Of a DNA stretch of 64,000 bases, positions 22,620-33,800 are shown piece after piece (the first letter of the stretch is position 1; each line of letters opens with the position of its first letter). The stretch is taken from contig CM044306.1 of NCBI GenBank assembly GCA_024291935.2, positions 18,237,001 through 18,301,000 on the forward strand. The letters are read 5' to 3'. The DNA comes from Okapia johnstoni. Lineage: Eukaryota > Chordata > Mammalia > Artiodactyla > Giraffidae. The translations under genes were made by a program, and so were the position numbers. The notes below the pieces were generated by a model. That model did no database searches and was not told the DNA's origin. It saw nothing but the letters and a program-made list of their open reading frames with translations.

Positions 22620-25088
22620 CCAAACATCTAACGCTATGTTAATTTCAGGTGCACAACATAGGGATTTGATATTTCCATATATTACAAAATGATCACCATA
22701 TTAAGTCTAGTTACCATCTGTCACCATAAAAAGTTACTATAATATTACTGACTATATTCCCCACACTGTACATTTCATCTCCCTGACTCATTTATTTTTT
22801 ACCTGGAAGTTTTTACCTCTTAATCTCTCTCGCATATTTCATTCATTTTTCTACCCTCTCCCCTCTGAAAGTTAAAGTGTTAGTTACTCAGTCATGTCTG
22901 ACTTTTTGTGACCCCATGAACTGTAGCCCGCCAGGCTCCTCTGTCTATGGAATTCACCAGGCAAGAATACTGGAGTGAGTAGGCATTCCCTTCTCCAGGG
23001 GATCTTCCCGACCTGGGGATCGAACCCAGGTCTCCTGCACTGCAGGCAGATTCTTTACTGTCTGAGCCACCAGGGAACACCAACTCTGCTACCCACCTAT
23101 TTGTTCTCTGCATCTATGAGTCTTTCTCTGTTTTAGGTTTGTTCATTTGTTTTGCTTTTTAGATTTCACATTCGTACTTTCACATTCAATTTCACATATA
23201 GTACTTGTCATTGTTTGGCTTTAACTTAGCATAATACCTCTAGGTCCATCCATGTTGTTGCAAATAGCAAGATTTCATTCTCTTTATGGCTGAGTAATAT
23301 TTCATTATATATATTATATATATACATATATACCACATCTTCTTTGTTCATTCATGTATTGATGGACACTTAGATTGCTTCCATATCTTGGCTGTTGTAA
23401 ATAATGTTGCATTAAATATAGGGATGCGTATATCTTTTCGAATTAGTGGGTTTTTTTCCTTCAGAAAAATACCCAGAAGTAGAGTTGCTGGATTGTACGG
23501 TGATTCTGTTTTTAATTTTTTGAGGAACCTCCTTCCTGTCTTCCGTAATGGCTGCACCAATTTTCATTCTCACTCACAGAGCATGAAGCTTCCCTTTTCT
23601 CTACATGCTTGCCAACATTTATTTGTTGTCTTTTTGATAGTAGCCATTCTCACAGGTGTGAGGTTATATCTCATTGTGGTTTTGACTTTCATTTCCCTGA
23701 TGATTAGTGACATAGGGTCTGTTTTCCTGTGTCTGTGGTCATCTACATGTTGTCTTGGGGAAAATGTTTATTCTAGTTCTCTGCCCATTTTTTAATTGAG
23801 TTGTTTTTTTTGATGTTGAGTTGTATGAATTTTTGAATATTTTGGATAATAACCACTTATCGGATGTACCATTTGCAAAAGTTGTCTCCCATTCAGTAGG
23901 CAGCTTTTTGTTGATAGTTTCCTCTGCTGTGCAAAAGCTTTTTAGTGTGATGTAGCCCCGTTTGTTTATTTTTGCTTTTGCTTCCCTTGCTTGAGGAGAC
24001 ATATCCAAAAAAATATTGCAAAGACCAGCATCAAAGAGTATGCTGCCTTGGTTTGCTCCTGGAAGTTTTATGGATTCATTTGTCTTAAATCCATTTTGAG
24101 CTAATTTTTTGTATCTTGTGTGAGAAAGTAGTCCAGTTTGATTCTTTTGCATGTAGTTACATTATCTTTTTTTTTTTTTAGTAATTTCTCTCCCCCAACT
24201 TATTTATAATGTCATCTTTCTTAAAAGTTAAATTACCATATACATGACGACTATTTCTGTACTTTCTATTCTGTTCTATTTGTCTAGCCGCTGACCATTT
24301 CTTCTGCACAAAATTTTAAAAAATAGTTTTCATCTCAGAAATGTTTTGTATCTGAAAGGGCTAGTGCCACTCCCACCCACAAGTCCAGTCCCATAACTTC
24401 TCCTTTTCAGAATTTTCCTGCTATTCACTAATGCTTATTTTTCCTGATGAATTTTTGTACCATTTAATGAGTTCCTTCTGCAAACTCTCTTTATATTCTA
24501 ATTGATGTTGCACTGGGTTTAGAGATTATCTGGGAATGAGCTGATGTATTTATGGTATCGAACTGTGCTTTTCCCTGAGTTGCAGTTTGTTGTGTCTGTC
24601 CTTTACCATGTATCAATAGGTCTTTTATTATTACTTTTCTTCTGCAGTTTAGAACTTGGTATTTAATCCAATCTTGGTTGATTAAATATTTTAGTTTCAT
24701 TATGAATTATAATTCTTTTTGTTCATAGAAAACTCATTGAATTTTAATATCAATTGTGTCCAATTACATCTTATTTAATTTTCCCATCATTTCTATTTCT
24801 ACTTTTAGTCAGTTCCCTTGGTTTTCTACATATAACATGTATCATCTGTGCTGCCTCCTTCTTTATAGTATTTGTGCCTGTTATTTCTTTTTCTCATTTA
24901 CCCATATTGGCCAACATACCAAGAGTGATGTTAAATTACTCTGGTGATGGTTAGGCACCTTGAGATTTGGCTATGACATCACATACATTTGGGGTTGATA
25001 TATTTTCTTGATTAACTGATCCCTCATCAGTTTATCCCTTTATCCCTGGCAGTAGTCCTTGTTTCGAGGTCCACTTTACTTTATATTG
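22620..25088 (-). mobile_element. Antisense L1 fragments
   Basis: On the minus strand, pieces of L1 ORF2 C-terminal coding sequence are readable (at 23348-23560 and 23739-24152), with 3' UTR to the left. An AT-rich microsatellite lies at 23306-23334. Frames are broken. Confidence 0.7.
22868..23081 (-). mobile_element. Bov-tA SINE
   Basis: Antisense copy inserted in L1, from gaaagttaaagtgttagtta to gagccaccagggaacacc. Confidence 0.9.
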
Positions 25089-25295
25089 GGGCGTCCCAGG
25101 TGATGTAGTGGTAAAGAATCCACCTGCCAATGCAGGAGACATGGGTTAGATACTTGGGTGGGGAAGATGCCCTAGAGAAGGAAATGGCAACCCACTCCAG
25201 TATTCTTGCTGGAAAATCCCGTGGAGGAGGCTGGCGGGCTACAGTCCACGGGGTCGAAAAGAGTTGGACACGACTGAGCCCCTAACACTTTGCCT
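25089..25295 (+). mobile_element. Bov-tA SINE
   Basis: Sense copy between two ttatatt words (a likely TSD), from ggcgtcccaggtgatgtag to cgactgagcccctaacac. Confidence 0.88.
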
Positions 25296-26430
25296 TATAT
25301 TAATGTAGTCACTTCAGCTTTCTTATTCTTTATTTAGTTTCAGTACTTCCCAGCTAAGTCTTTTTTTTATTCATTTTCTTTTAACATGTGTGTCTTTGTG
25401 TTTAAAGTGAGTTTCTGCTAGCTAACATATGGTTAAGTCTTTCTAAATCTATCTTGACAGTCTCTGTCTTTTATTTGGAGGCTATAGACCATTTACTTTT
25501 TACAAAAACAACTTTGAGATATAATTTACATACCATAAATTTCATGCATTTAAAGTGTACAATTCAATGGTTTTTAGGATATTCACAGTTGTAAAACAAT
25601 CGCTATAAATCTAATTAGAACATTGTCATTATCATAGGAAGAAACTTCACTCCCATTATCAATCGCTCCCAACCTCTATCCTCCCAACTTTCTGCCTCTA
25701 TAGATTTGCCCATTTTGGAATTTTCATATTATTGAAATCATCCAATATGTGGTCTTTTGGGACAGGCCCCTTTCACTTTGTATTATGTTTTGAGGTTCTT
25801 CCATGTTGTGGCACATATACTTCATTTCCTTTTTAAAAAAGTAATTAATGAATTTTATTTTGGGGTGTGCTGGGTCTTTGTTGCATGCAGGCTTTCTCTA
25901 GTTGTTGCCAGCAGGGGCTACTCTTTGTTGTGGTGTGTGAGCTTCTCATTGCTGTGGCTTCTCTTGTTGTGGAGCAGCTCTAGAGCACAGGTGCACGGAT
26001 TTAGTTGCTCCACAGCACATGGAATCTTGCTGGACCAGGGATCGAACCAGTGTCCCCTGCACTGCAAGGTGGATTCTTAACCACTGGACCACCAGGGAAG
26101 TCCCTTCGTTTCCTTTAATTGCTAAATAATATTCCATTGTATGGTTATACCACTTTTTCTTTATCCCTTTATCAATTGATGGACCTTTGGATTTTTTACA
26201 CTTTTGGCTATGATGAATAATACTGCTTCAACATTCTTGTATAAGTTTTTGCGTTTTTATTTCTTTTGGGTATATGTAGGAGAGGATATATATTTTTGAA
26301 AGTTTTTTGCTTGTTTGCTTACCTTGCCACGCATCTTGTGGGATCCCGTGAGGGAATTCCCTGAAAGATATACTTGAAAAATCATATAAGAATGCCTTTA
26401 CAGAATCTACGGACATAATAATATGAAAAT
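25296..26430 (-). mobile_element. Older antisense L1 sequence with CHR SINE inside
   Basis: Contains acaactttgagatataattt, ccatgttgtggcacatatac and ttgctaaataatattccatt, characteristic of old mammalian L1 in antisense. Confidence 0.6.
25845..26103 (-). mobile_element. CHR-type tRNA-derived SINE
   Basis: Antisense copy ending ccactggaccaccagggaag, inserted in the older L1. Confidence 0.85.
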
Positions 26431-26594
26431 TTCACTTTTTATTCTATTAATAGATTACCTTATATGGAGTTAACATTTTCCAGATATTAAGCCATTTAAT
26501 TTCCAAGTATTAAAACATTTTTAGAATACACTCTACTTGAGCTTTTGTATTATTCTTCTGGTGTTTTGGTGACACTGTCAGCTAATACAGTTTT

Positions 26595-26788
26595 TAAGTT
26601 AGTTGCTCAGTTATGTCCGACTCTTTGTGACCCCATGGACTGCAACCCACCAGGCTCCTCTGTCCATGGAGTTCTCTAGGCAAGAATACCGGAGTGGGTA
26701 GCCATTCCCTTCTCCAGATCTTCCCAACCCAGGGATTGAACCTGCATAGCAGGCAGATTCTTTATCGTCTGAGCCCCCAGGGAAGCCC
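26595..26788 (-). mobile_element. Bov-tA SINE
   Basis: Antisense copy with a near-perfect TSD (aatacagtttttaa on the left, aatatagtttttaa on the right). Confidence 0.9.
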
Positions 26789-26799
26789 AATATAGTTTT

Positions 26800-28160
26800 T
26801 AAAATTTTTTTTAAATAAATGAAACTGGTGTCTAGGGTTGATGTATGTGTGTGTTGCTTTCTTTGGCAGGTTTTGGTGTCAATGCTATGCTCACTTCATA
26901 ATAAGAATTTTGAAGATTTCCTTCTATTTCTATGTTCTAGAAGAGTTCAGGATAACTGTTCCTTAAATGTTTGGTAGAGTTCTTCTGCAGAACCATCTGG
27001 TACTTCTTGAGGAAACAATTCTTTGACACCTCCCCTTAAAGTCAGTCTGTTAGTATTTCTCTTCTGGGGGTAATTTGTATAATAATAATAATAAACTGAG
27101 TTTCTGGGCCAGCCAAGTCAAGGCCTCTGAGTGCAGTGACAACATCAAGATCACAACCCCACAAGAATCAAACAGTATGTATTTTTCATGTCTTCCTTCT
27201 TTCACCCAGTATAATTTGTTTTGGCTGTCACCCATGTTGTTGCACTGTGGGGATAATCTTTGAATAATGTTGATAGTCTCTTTTCACTGATGAGTCAATA
27301 TACCACTGTAGGATGTACCACGATTTATCCATGCACTTGTTTATGGACATCCTTAATTGTTTCCCTTTTTTGGCTATTATGAATAAAGATGTACTGAAGA
27401 TTCTAGTACAGGTGTTGTACACAGAAGTTTTATTTCTCTCAGACAAATACCTCGAAGTGGAATTGCTGGATCATGGTAGAGATGTTTGCTTAACTTTTTG
27501 AAGAAGTTTCCAAACAGCTTTTGGAGGTGACTGTACAGTGAAATACTCGTAATATGGCAGTTTGGGTTTCAAATGTTCCAGGTCCTCATGTGTTCCTCAT
27601 TCTAACCCTCCAGTGTATGCAAAGTGGTACCTGCTTATGGATTACTCTGCATTTCCCTGCAGACAAATAATGTTGGTTGAGCATTTTCTCATATGTTTGC
27701 TTATTGGCTGTTTATACATCATCTTTTGTGAAGCATGTGTTTATATCTTTTGCCTGATTTTTGGTTGGGTTGTTTGTCCTTTTTATCATGGAGTTGCAGG
27801 AGTTCTTTGTTCAGGGTACAAATCCTTTGTCATATATAAATTATGAGTAGTCTGCTGCTTGCCTATTTATTTTCTTGACAGTGTGTTTTTGATGAACAGA
27901 AATTTAAAATTTTGATTGTCAGATTTTTTCGAGTCCGTGCTTTTTATGTCTTTTCTAGGAAATCATCGGCTTCCAAAAGATTGAGAAGATATTCTTCTAT
28001 GCGTTCTTCTAGAAGCTTTCTCAATTTAGTTTATGTTTATGCCTATGGTCCCTCTCAAACTGAACTTTGTACGTGGTGTGAGGTTGGACTTAACTCCTCC
28101 ATCCCAGAATATCTAGATTTTCCGGTACATTTGTTGGTGCTCATGTCAAAAGTCAGCTGA
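26800..28160 (-). mobile_element. Old antisense L1 fragments
   Basis: Phrases such as gtggaattgctggatcatgg, ggctattatgaataaagatg and tttatcatggagttgcagga belong to antisense L1 ORF2/3' sequence. Fragmented. Confidence 0.6.
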
Positions 28161-28209
28161 CCCTATATTAGAATGCTCGTGATATCTCTTTGACTAAGCA
28201 TCCCTGGTA

Positions 28210-28372
28210 AAAACGTGTCTCAAGTAGTCTTTCCCTACTCAAAGTGAGGTCCTAAGACAAGAAGCATCACATCACCTGGGAGCTTGTTAGAAATGCAGCA
28301 TCTGGCGCCACGCCAGCCCTACACAACCCCCAGATGATTTGTAATCACATTACATTTTGAGAAGCACTGGTG
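28210..28372. mobile_element. MER5A-like hAT element
   Basis: Contains catcacctgggagcttgtta, gaaatgcagcatct and ttttgagaagcactgg, a good match to the remembered MER5A consensus. Confidence 0.65.
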
Positions 28373-28639
28373 TAGATAATTTTTGAGGAAGGAGGGGAAA
28401 TGTGATCATGACATACTCTGCCACTGACAGCCTCCCCAGGCACCGCGGGCTGCGGGGGCCTGTGGATCCATTTCCTTTCCATGACGAAGCGCTAGACGGA
28501 CTCCCATGCTTAACCCCTAGGTCCACGCTCGGGGTATGTGCTGCGTGCTGGGGGCGCGGGGAGGGGGCTCACTGGCCCACTCCTCACCCTCGAATACCCA
28601 CAACCACCTGCTCACTCATCCCGCAGCTCCTACCCTCTC

Positions 28640-28800
28640 GCTCCAGACACGTCCTTTTTCCTGAGCCTCAGTTTTCCTCAATCACATAACAGAAATAATA
28701 ATGGTCTCTAGCTCAGGAGTTAATGCGATGCGAAATGGTCTGAGGAGTATCTCGGGCGTAGAGACAGCACTATAAAAGTCAGTGATCATCAGGGCTATTT
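28640..28800 (+). mobile_element. MIR SINE fragment
   Basis: Contains gagcctcagttttcctcaat and gcactataaaagtcagtgat, the MIR second half. Confidence 0.5.
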
Positions 28801-29199
28801 CAGAGCAGGTCCCCCAGGAGAAGCCCCTGCAAACGAGCCGCCGTTTCCGGGCAGTTCCACCCCCGCCCACTACAGTGGGGCAGAATCGAGCCTTGCAGTC
28901 TTCCCGACTCGACTTCTCTCTCCTTTCTCCGCTCTCCCAGGGCCCCGCGCACCGATAAATCTTTCCCAGCATCGTTGTATTGTTACAGCGAGTTGCCCTA
29001 GCGTCTGACCCGTCCTCCTTTCCGGGCCTGGGAGTCTCTCAAATCCAGGATCCCTGGCTGGGTGCTCGCGGAACCCCCAGCCCCTTGGCACAGCGCCTGG
29101 CACTTGGAAGGCGCGCAATAAATGTTTGCAAAATCGAAATCTGTGTTAAGCAAGCGTCCACCTTTCAGCACTCGGTGTGTGTGTGTGTCGGGGGTGGGG

Positions 29200-29990
29200 G
29201 GAGCGGGGGTAGGTAGTGTGCGGGCGATGGGGGCGGAGGGAAGGCTGGCTGTGTGCCCGGGTTGGGGACACAAGGCAGGGAGCTCCTCGAGGCTCGGGTG
29301 GGAGGATACAGAGGAGGGAGTACAACGCAGGAGAGCGAAGCCCGGGCCGGCAGGGGACTGGCGGTGCCAGACGCGGCGGGCGCCCTCCGCCCCTCCCCCT
29401 CCCCCTCCCCCCGCGCTCCCCCTTCCCCCCGCCTCCTCCCCACGCCTCGCCTCCTCCGGCTCCTCCACCCCCGCCCGTGCGGCCGCGGCAGGGAGGGGCC
29501 GGGAAGGCGGAGCCAGTGGCCGCCGAGGCTCCCGGCACCCGCGCGGCTCTGGGTCTGGAGCTGAGATCCCGGCTCGCCCAGGTAGGAACCGGCGCGGGCG
29601 ATGGACCACGGACCTGGAGCCGTAGGGGCCGGGCAGGAGGGGAGGATAGGCTGAGACCCGCCTCTCCTGCACAGGCAGCCTCGCGGCCCAGGGAACACCC
29701 CCCCCGCCCCAGCTCGGTGAGAGCGGGGGTCGGGGGGCCTCAGTCCCCGCCCCTCCGTCCCTGGCCTCCTCTCCGCGCCCACCCCCTCCTCCCTGCGCAC
29801 CGCTCCTTTCCTGCCGGCCCGCATCCTCCGAGACAGCCCCCAGCGTCCCCCAGGTCCTGCCTCGCCTTCTCCCAGCCGCGCTCCTTGTTGGTCCCACCGG
29901 TTCCTTCCCAAAGCGAGTCGGAGTCTGTGCTTGGCTGCCTGGGGGAGTGGGGGGCACAGCTCGAAGGAGCCAGAGGGTGAGTCTGGCGGA
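29200..29990 (+). promoter_or_regulatory. CpG island, probable MPP3 promoter
   Basis: About 0.8 kb very rich in G+C and CpG, with C-rich blocks at 29390-29475 that match Sp1/KLF-type sites and a G-run cluster at 29189-29215. No TATA box is seen. It lies about 0.8-1.6 kb upstream of the MPP3 initiator ATG and is the only such island in the window. Long open frames here on both strands result from the low stop frequency of GC-rich DNA. Confidence 0.75.
29480..29581 (+). other. MPP3: Candidate MPP3 non-coding first exon (5' edge approximate)
   Basis: A good donor (cccag followed by gtaggaa) sits at 29581/29582 inside the CpG island. A second donor (gagg followed by gtgagtct) sits at 29976/29977. 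Either could splice to the acceptor at 30789. The 5' boundary is a guess. Confidence 0.45.
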
Positions 29991-30439
29991 GGGGGGCGGG
30001 GCGGTGGCTGAAGGGCCGGGGACCATTCTTCTGCATCTTGGTGTCCGCGGGACTCGGGCGGGCGCTGTGGGGCTGGCTCCATGTTTGCAGAATGAATGAA
30101 TCGTTACTCTTCCTTATCCCCTTCTGAAGGAGGACTTTTTGAGATCCACGTGCTGCAAAACACGTTGGGGGGCCTGCCGAGATAGGGCTCCCCCCGCCGG
30201 CATAGTAGACACGCTCTCCTCTCTCCACCTCCTCTCTACGCTCTATTTTGGGGGCAGGATCGCTTCTGGTTGGGGCTTGGGGATGGTGGGGAAGGAGGGG
30301 CTTGTAGGCCCAGCCAGGTACTTGTTGACAGTCCTGAGACTTGAGAGAGGCCCCTTAGAAGGCCACAGAGGAGGGGGGCGCTGTGGAGGAGAGCACCCGC
30401 TGTCAGGCAGGGACCACTTCTCACCTGATACCTGCCTGG

Positions 30440-30640
30440 AAGGGCCAATGGAGTATAGATTCTGATCTACAATTTACTGAATGCCCCTCCCCACAGCCTC
30501 TGTTTCTTCATCAGGTAAATGGAAATATTAATGGCCATTCCTCAGGGCTTTGAACAGATTAAGAAAAATGTCATATGAAATCACCAGGACAATGCTTGAC
30601 ACATTGGGAGCACTCAGCAAGCTTGGTTTTCTTTCCTTCC
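30440..30640 (+). mobile_element. MIR SINE fragment in the MPP3 5' intron
   Basis: Contains tctgtttcttcatcaggtaaa and gacaatgcttgacacattgg in the order found in MIR. Confidence 0.5.
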
Positions 30641-30789
30641 TCTCTGAAAAAACTGAGTGGAGAATTTGTTCCCATCCCTTCTGTCCCCAGATTGGTCATG
30701 GACAGTTACAGTACACGTGTAATCACTGTTGAATGAATAAGCTTGCCAGAGTTTCACATCCCACCCCATCCCCTCTCTTTTTCTCCCAG

Positions 30790-30846
30790 AATCCGCAGGC
30801 AGAGATCCAAGCAGCACAGACATGCCGGTGCTGTCTGAGGACTCCG
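30790..30846 (+). CDS. MPP3: MPP3 exon with start codon
   Basis: Acceptor ctcccag ends at 30789, 32 nt of 5' UTR follow, and the ATG is at 30822. It encodes MPVLSEDS plus one base and leaves through gtgagt (phase 1). The coding part is 30822-30846. Confidence 0.93.
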
Positions 30847-33800
30847 GTGAGTATCTCCCGGGGCTGGGCCTGCCACAGTCTTGAAGACAACAGTCTGCCC
30901 AGCAACCCGGGGCAGCAAAGAAAGCAGCTGCTACCGGTGTTGGCTGGGAGCCCTGGGAATGAGGGCCAGGGGAGAAAATGTGCCCCGGGCAGGGCTGACG
31001 TACTGTTGGGGGGTCCGCTGGGGGTCCCATGGGGCAGGAAGTACTCACTGCATTGGCTGTACTATGTTTTTCTCCCTCCGTCCTCAGGCTTGCATGAAAC
31101 CCTGGCACTGCTGACCTCTCAGCTGAGACCTGACTCCAACCACAAGGAAGAGATGGGCTTCCTGAGGGATGTTTTCAGTGAAAAAAGCCTCAGTTATTTA
31201 ATGAAGGTAAAGTCCTTTCTGCCCCAGGAAGGTCTTGTCCCTCCTGCTGCCCTCTGAATGACCTGGTCTGCAGCCCCAGGCATCCTCACAGCTGTGGGCT
31301 GTGTGACATCCAGGGTACGTCTGGGCAACTGTCTTGGGAGGCCCCAGCCTGAGTTCGGCTGTGTTTGCAGATTCACGAGAAGCTTCGCTATTACGAGAGG
31401 CAAAGTCCAACCCCCGTCCTGCACAGCGCTGTGGCCCTCGCCGAGGATGTAAGCCCCCAGTTTCTCCTTCTGGCCTCAGCCCCTCTCCCACCCCTAGCTC
31501 CTTCATCTGGCCTGCTTGCCATTGCTTAGCAAAGGACCATCAGGGCTCAGGAGCCCCAAGATGAAGAAGGTCTCCTCCCCTTCACCTTCTGGGCCTCCTA
31601 ATAGGCAGGCTTCTTGTTTTTTAAAGGAATCCTTCCTTAGTTCTTGTGGACCTGTCCTTTGTGTCACATGATTGGAAAAGCTGTCCTAGTTGATTACTAA
31701 AGCCTGTTTCTGAATAAAATCATGTCACCCCAGCAGATAGCCTGGCGAGGGATGGGGGCAGATTCCCTGCCTTTCTTGCCTGTGAGATGCTATTAGGAGC
31801 AGGTTAGGTTGCTAGGCTCCTAGGCTCAGCACTGCCTCTAATATTAGCTCTGTAACCTTAAACAAGTCACTCAACCTCTCTGAGCCCCAACTTCCTCATC
31901 TGGAAAATATGGTGAAGGTAGAAACAATAGAGCTAGATAAGCCCAGGTTCAAAGTCCTGGTGGTGCCACTCACTACCTTGGGGACCTTGGGCATAATATT
32001 TAATCTCTCATTTACTTCTCACCAGTGAAATGGCCAAATAATAGTACCTGCTCCATCTAGTTTGTTGTGAGAGTTAACCACGTGAGGCAAACAGCACCCA
32101 GGAAAGCCTTCATAAATTAGCCCCCATTAGGATTAGCCTGTAGAGGCTGCTTATGCTCTCTGATCCCTGGAATGACCTCCCTGGGAGCCACAGTCCTGGG
32201 GTGACTGAGGGTCCAATGCCCCCTGGTGCTGTAGTTGTGGCTGGGAGGCCCAGGGAGCAGGGTTTCCCCCTGGGTGACTCGCAGGAGGCTCACAGCACCT
32301 GCAGCCATCTGTGGCCTTCTCTCTCCTTCCCCTGCAGGTGATGGAGGAGCTGCAGGCCACCTCCGTGCACAGCGACGAGAGGGAGCTTCTCCAGCTGCTG
32401 TCTACCCCCCACCTCAGGGTAGTCACGCCGCAGTCCCTGCCCACCCACGCATCTGTGTCTCCCGGGATGGGGATAGGAGGAGTGCTTGGCCCTGGGACTG
32501 AGGACAGGAGACTTCTGAGTTAGAGTTCCTCAGCCTAAGTGTCTAGGGAGGTCATCTCTCTGGCATGACATCTGGGACCCCAAACCACTGCCCCCTGGCC
32601 AGGTCCCCTGGACCCCCGTGTGCTTTGGAGGCTAGCCCTTCTGTTGTCTTGCTTTCATGACAGGCCATGCTCATGGTACACGACACAGTCGCTCAGAAGA
32701 ATTTTGACCCCGTTCTCCCCCCTCTGCCCGATAATATTGACGAGGATTTTGATGAAGAATCAGTGAAGATTGTCCGCCTGGTGAAAAACAAGGAACCCCT
32801 GGTATGTGGTCCTCACCGGTCTTCCCCATGGTCTCCCTGTTTCCCACCCATCCACTGAGAAACCCAGGAAGGGACCCCCCCACTGCAGTATTTGGAGTAA
32901 GTGATGGCAGCTTTGTCAGGGCTGCCACTAGTCCCTGTGACACCACTGTGTGCAGAGTACTCCTTTCTCTGGGTAGATTCAGCCTCCCTTTGCTGTGGCC
33001 AAGCTCCTTTGTGCAGTCGAGAACCTGCACAACTGTTCAGGGCAGCCCTGATCATCATGCTGTGAACCAGAGGTTGGCAAACTATGATCCAACAGCCAAA
33101 CCCAACTCAGTGTTTGTAAATAAAGTTTTATTGGTGCCTGGCCATCCAGTTCATTTACATGTCATTTGGGGGCCCCGCCTTTACATGGCAATGGCAGACT
33201 CAACAGAATCCATGTTCCCTGCAAAGCGTAAAACATTTACACTTGATCCTTTCCAGAAAAAGTTGGCCAACCTCTATTCTGAATTCTGAGGAAACCCAGG
33301 ATAGCAGCCATTCTTCTTTGCAGCTGACAGATTGTTATCATTTTGGTCCCAGTTCAGCACTGATTTACCGAGCTAAGGGACAGGTTTGTTTATTAGATGG
33401 AAGGAAGTAGAAGCAGTCCAGAGAATTGAGGGCATGCCCTAGAGAATACCACAGCTGGCCTTCTTACTGTCAACTCTCACCAAGTGACCTCAGATGAACC
33501 GCTTCTGCAAACTGGCCAGGGTTCTCCTCTGCTTTTGGTTCTTTACTTTCAAAATGGGGGCAGTCATCCATCCACTCAGCAAACACATCGTGAACCCTCC
33601 AGTGTGCCAGGTACCATGTTAGGTGCGGGCAATTCAGAGAGGATTAAGACTTAGTCCGTGGGGTTCCCTGGTGGCCCAGGGATTAAGACTCCATCCTTCC
33701 AATGCAGGGGCTGCAGGTTCAATCCCTGGTTGGGGAACTAAGAGCCCACGTGCTCCATGGCAAAGCCAAAAAAATTAACAGACTTAGTCGTCGCCCTCTG

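Noticed and set aside
28998..30082. Long open frames of 342, 305 and 254 codons around 29-30 kb
   Set aside because: They overlap each other on both strands within the CpG island, have low-complexity Pro/Gly/Arg content and no family resemblance. Stop codons are simply rare in such GC-rich DNA.
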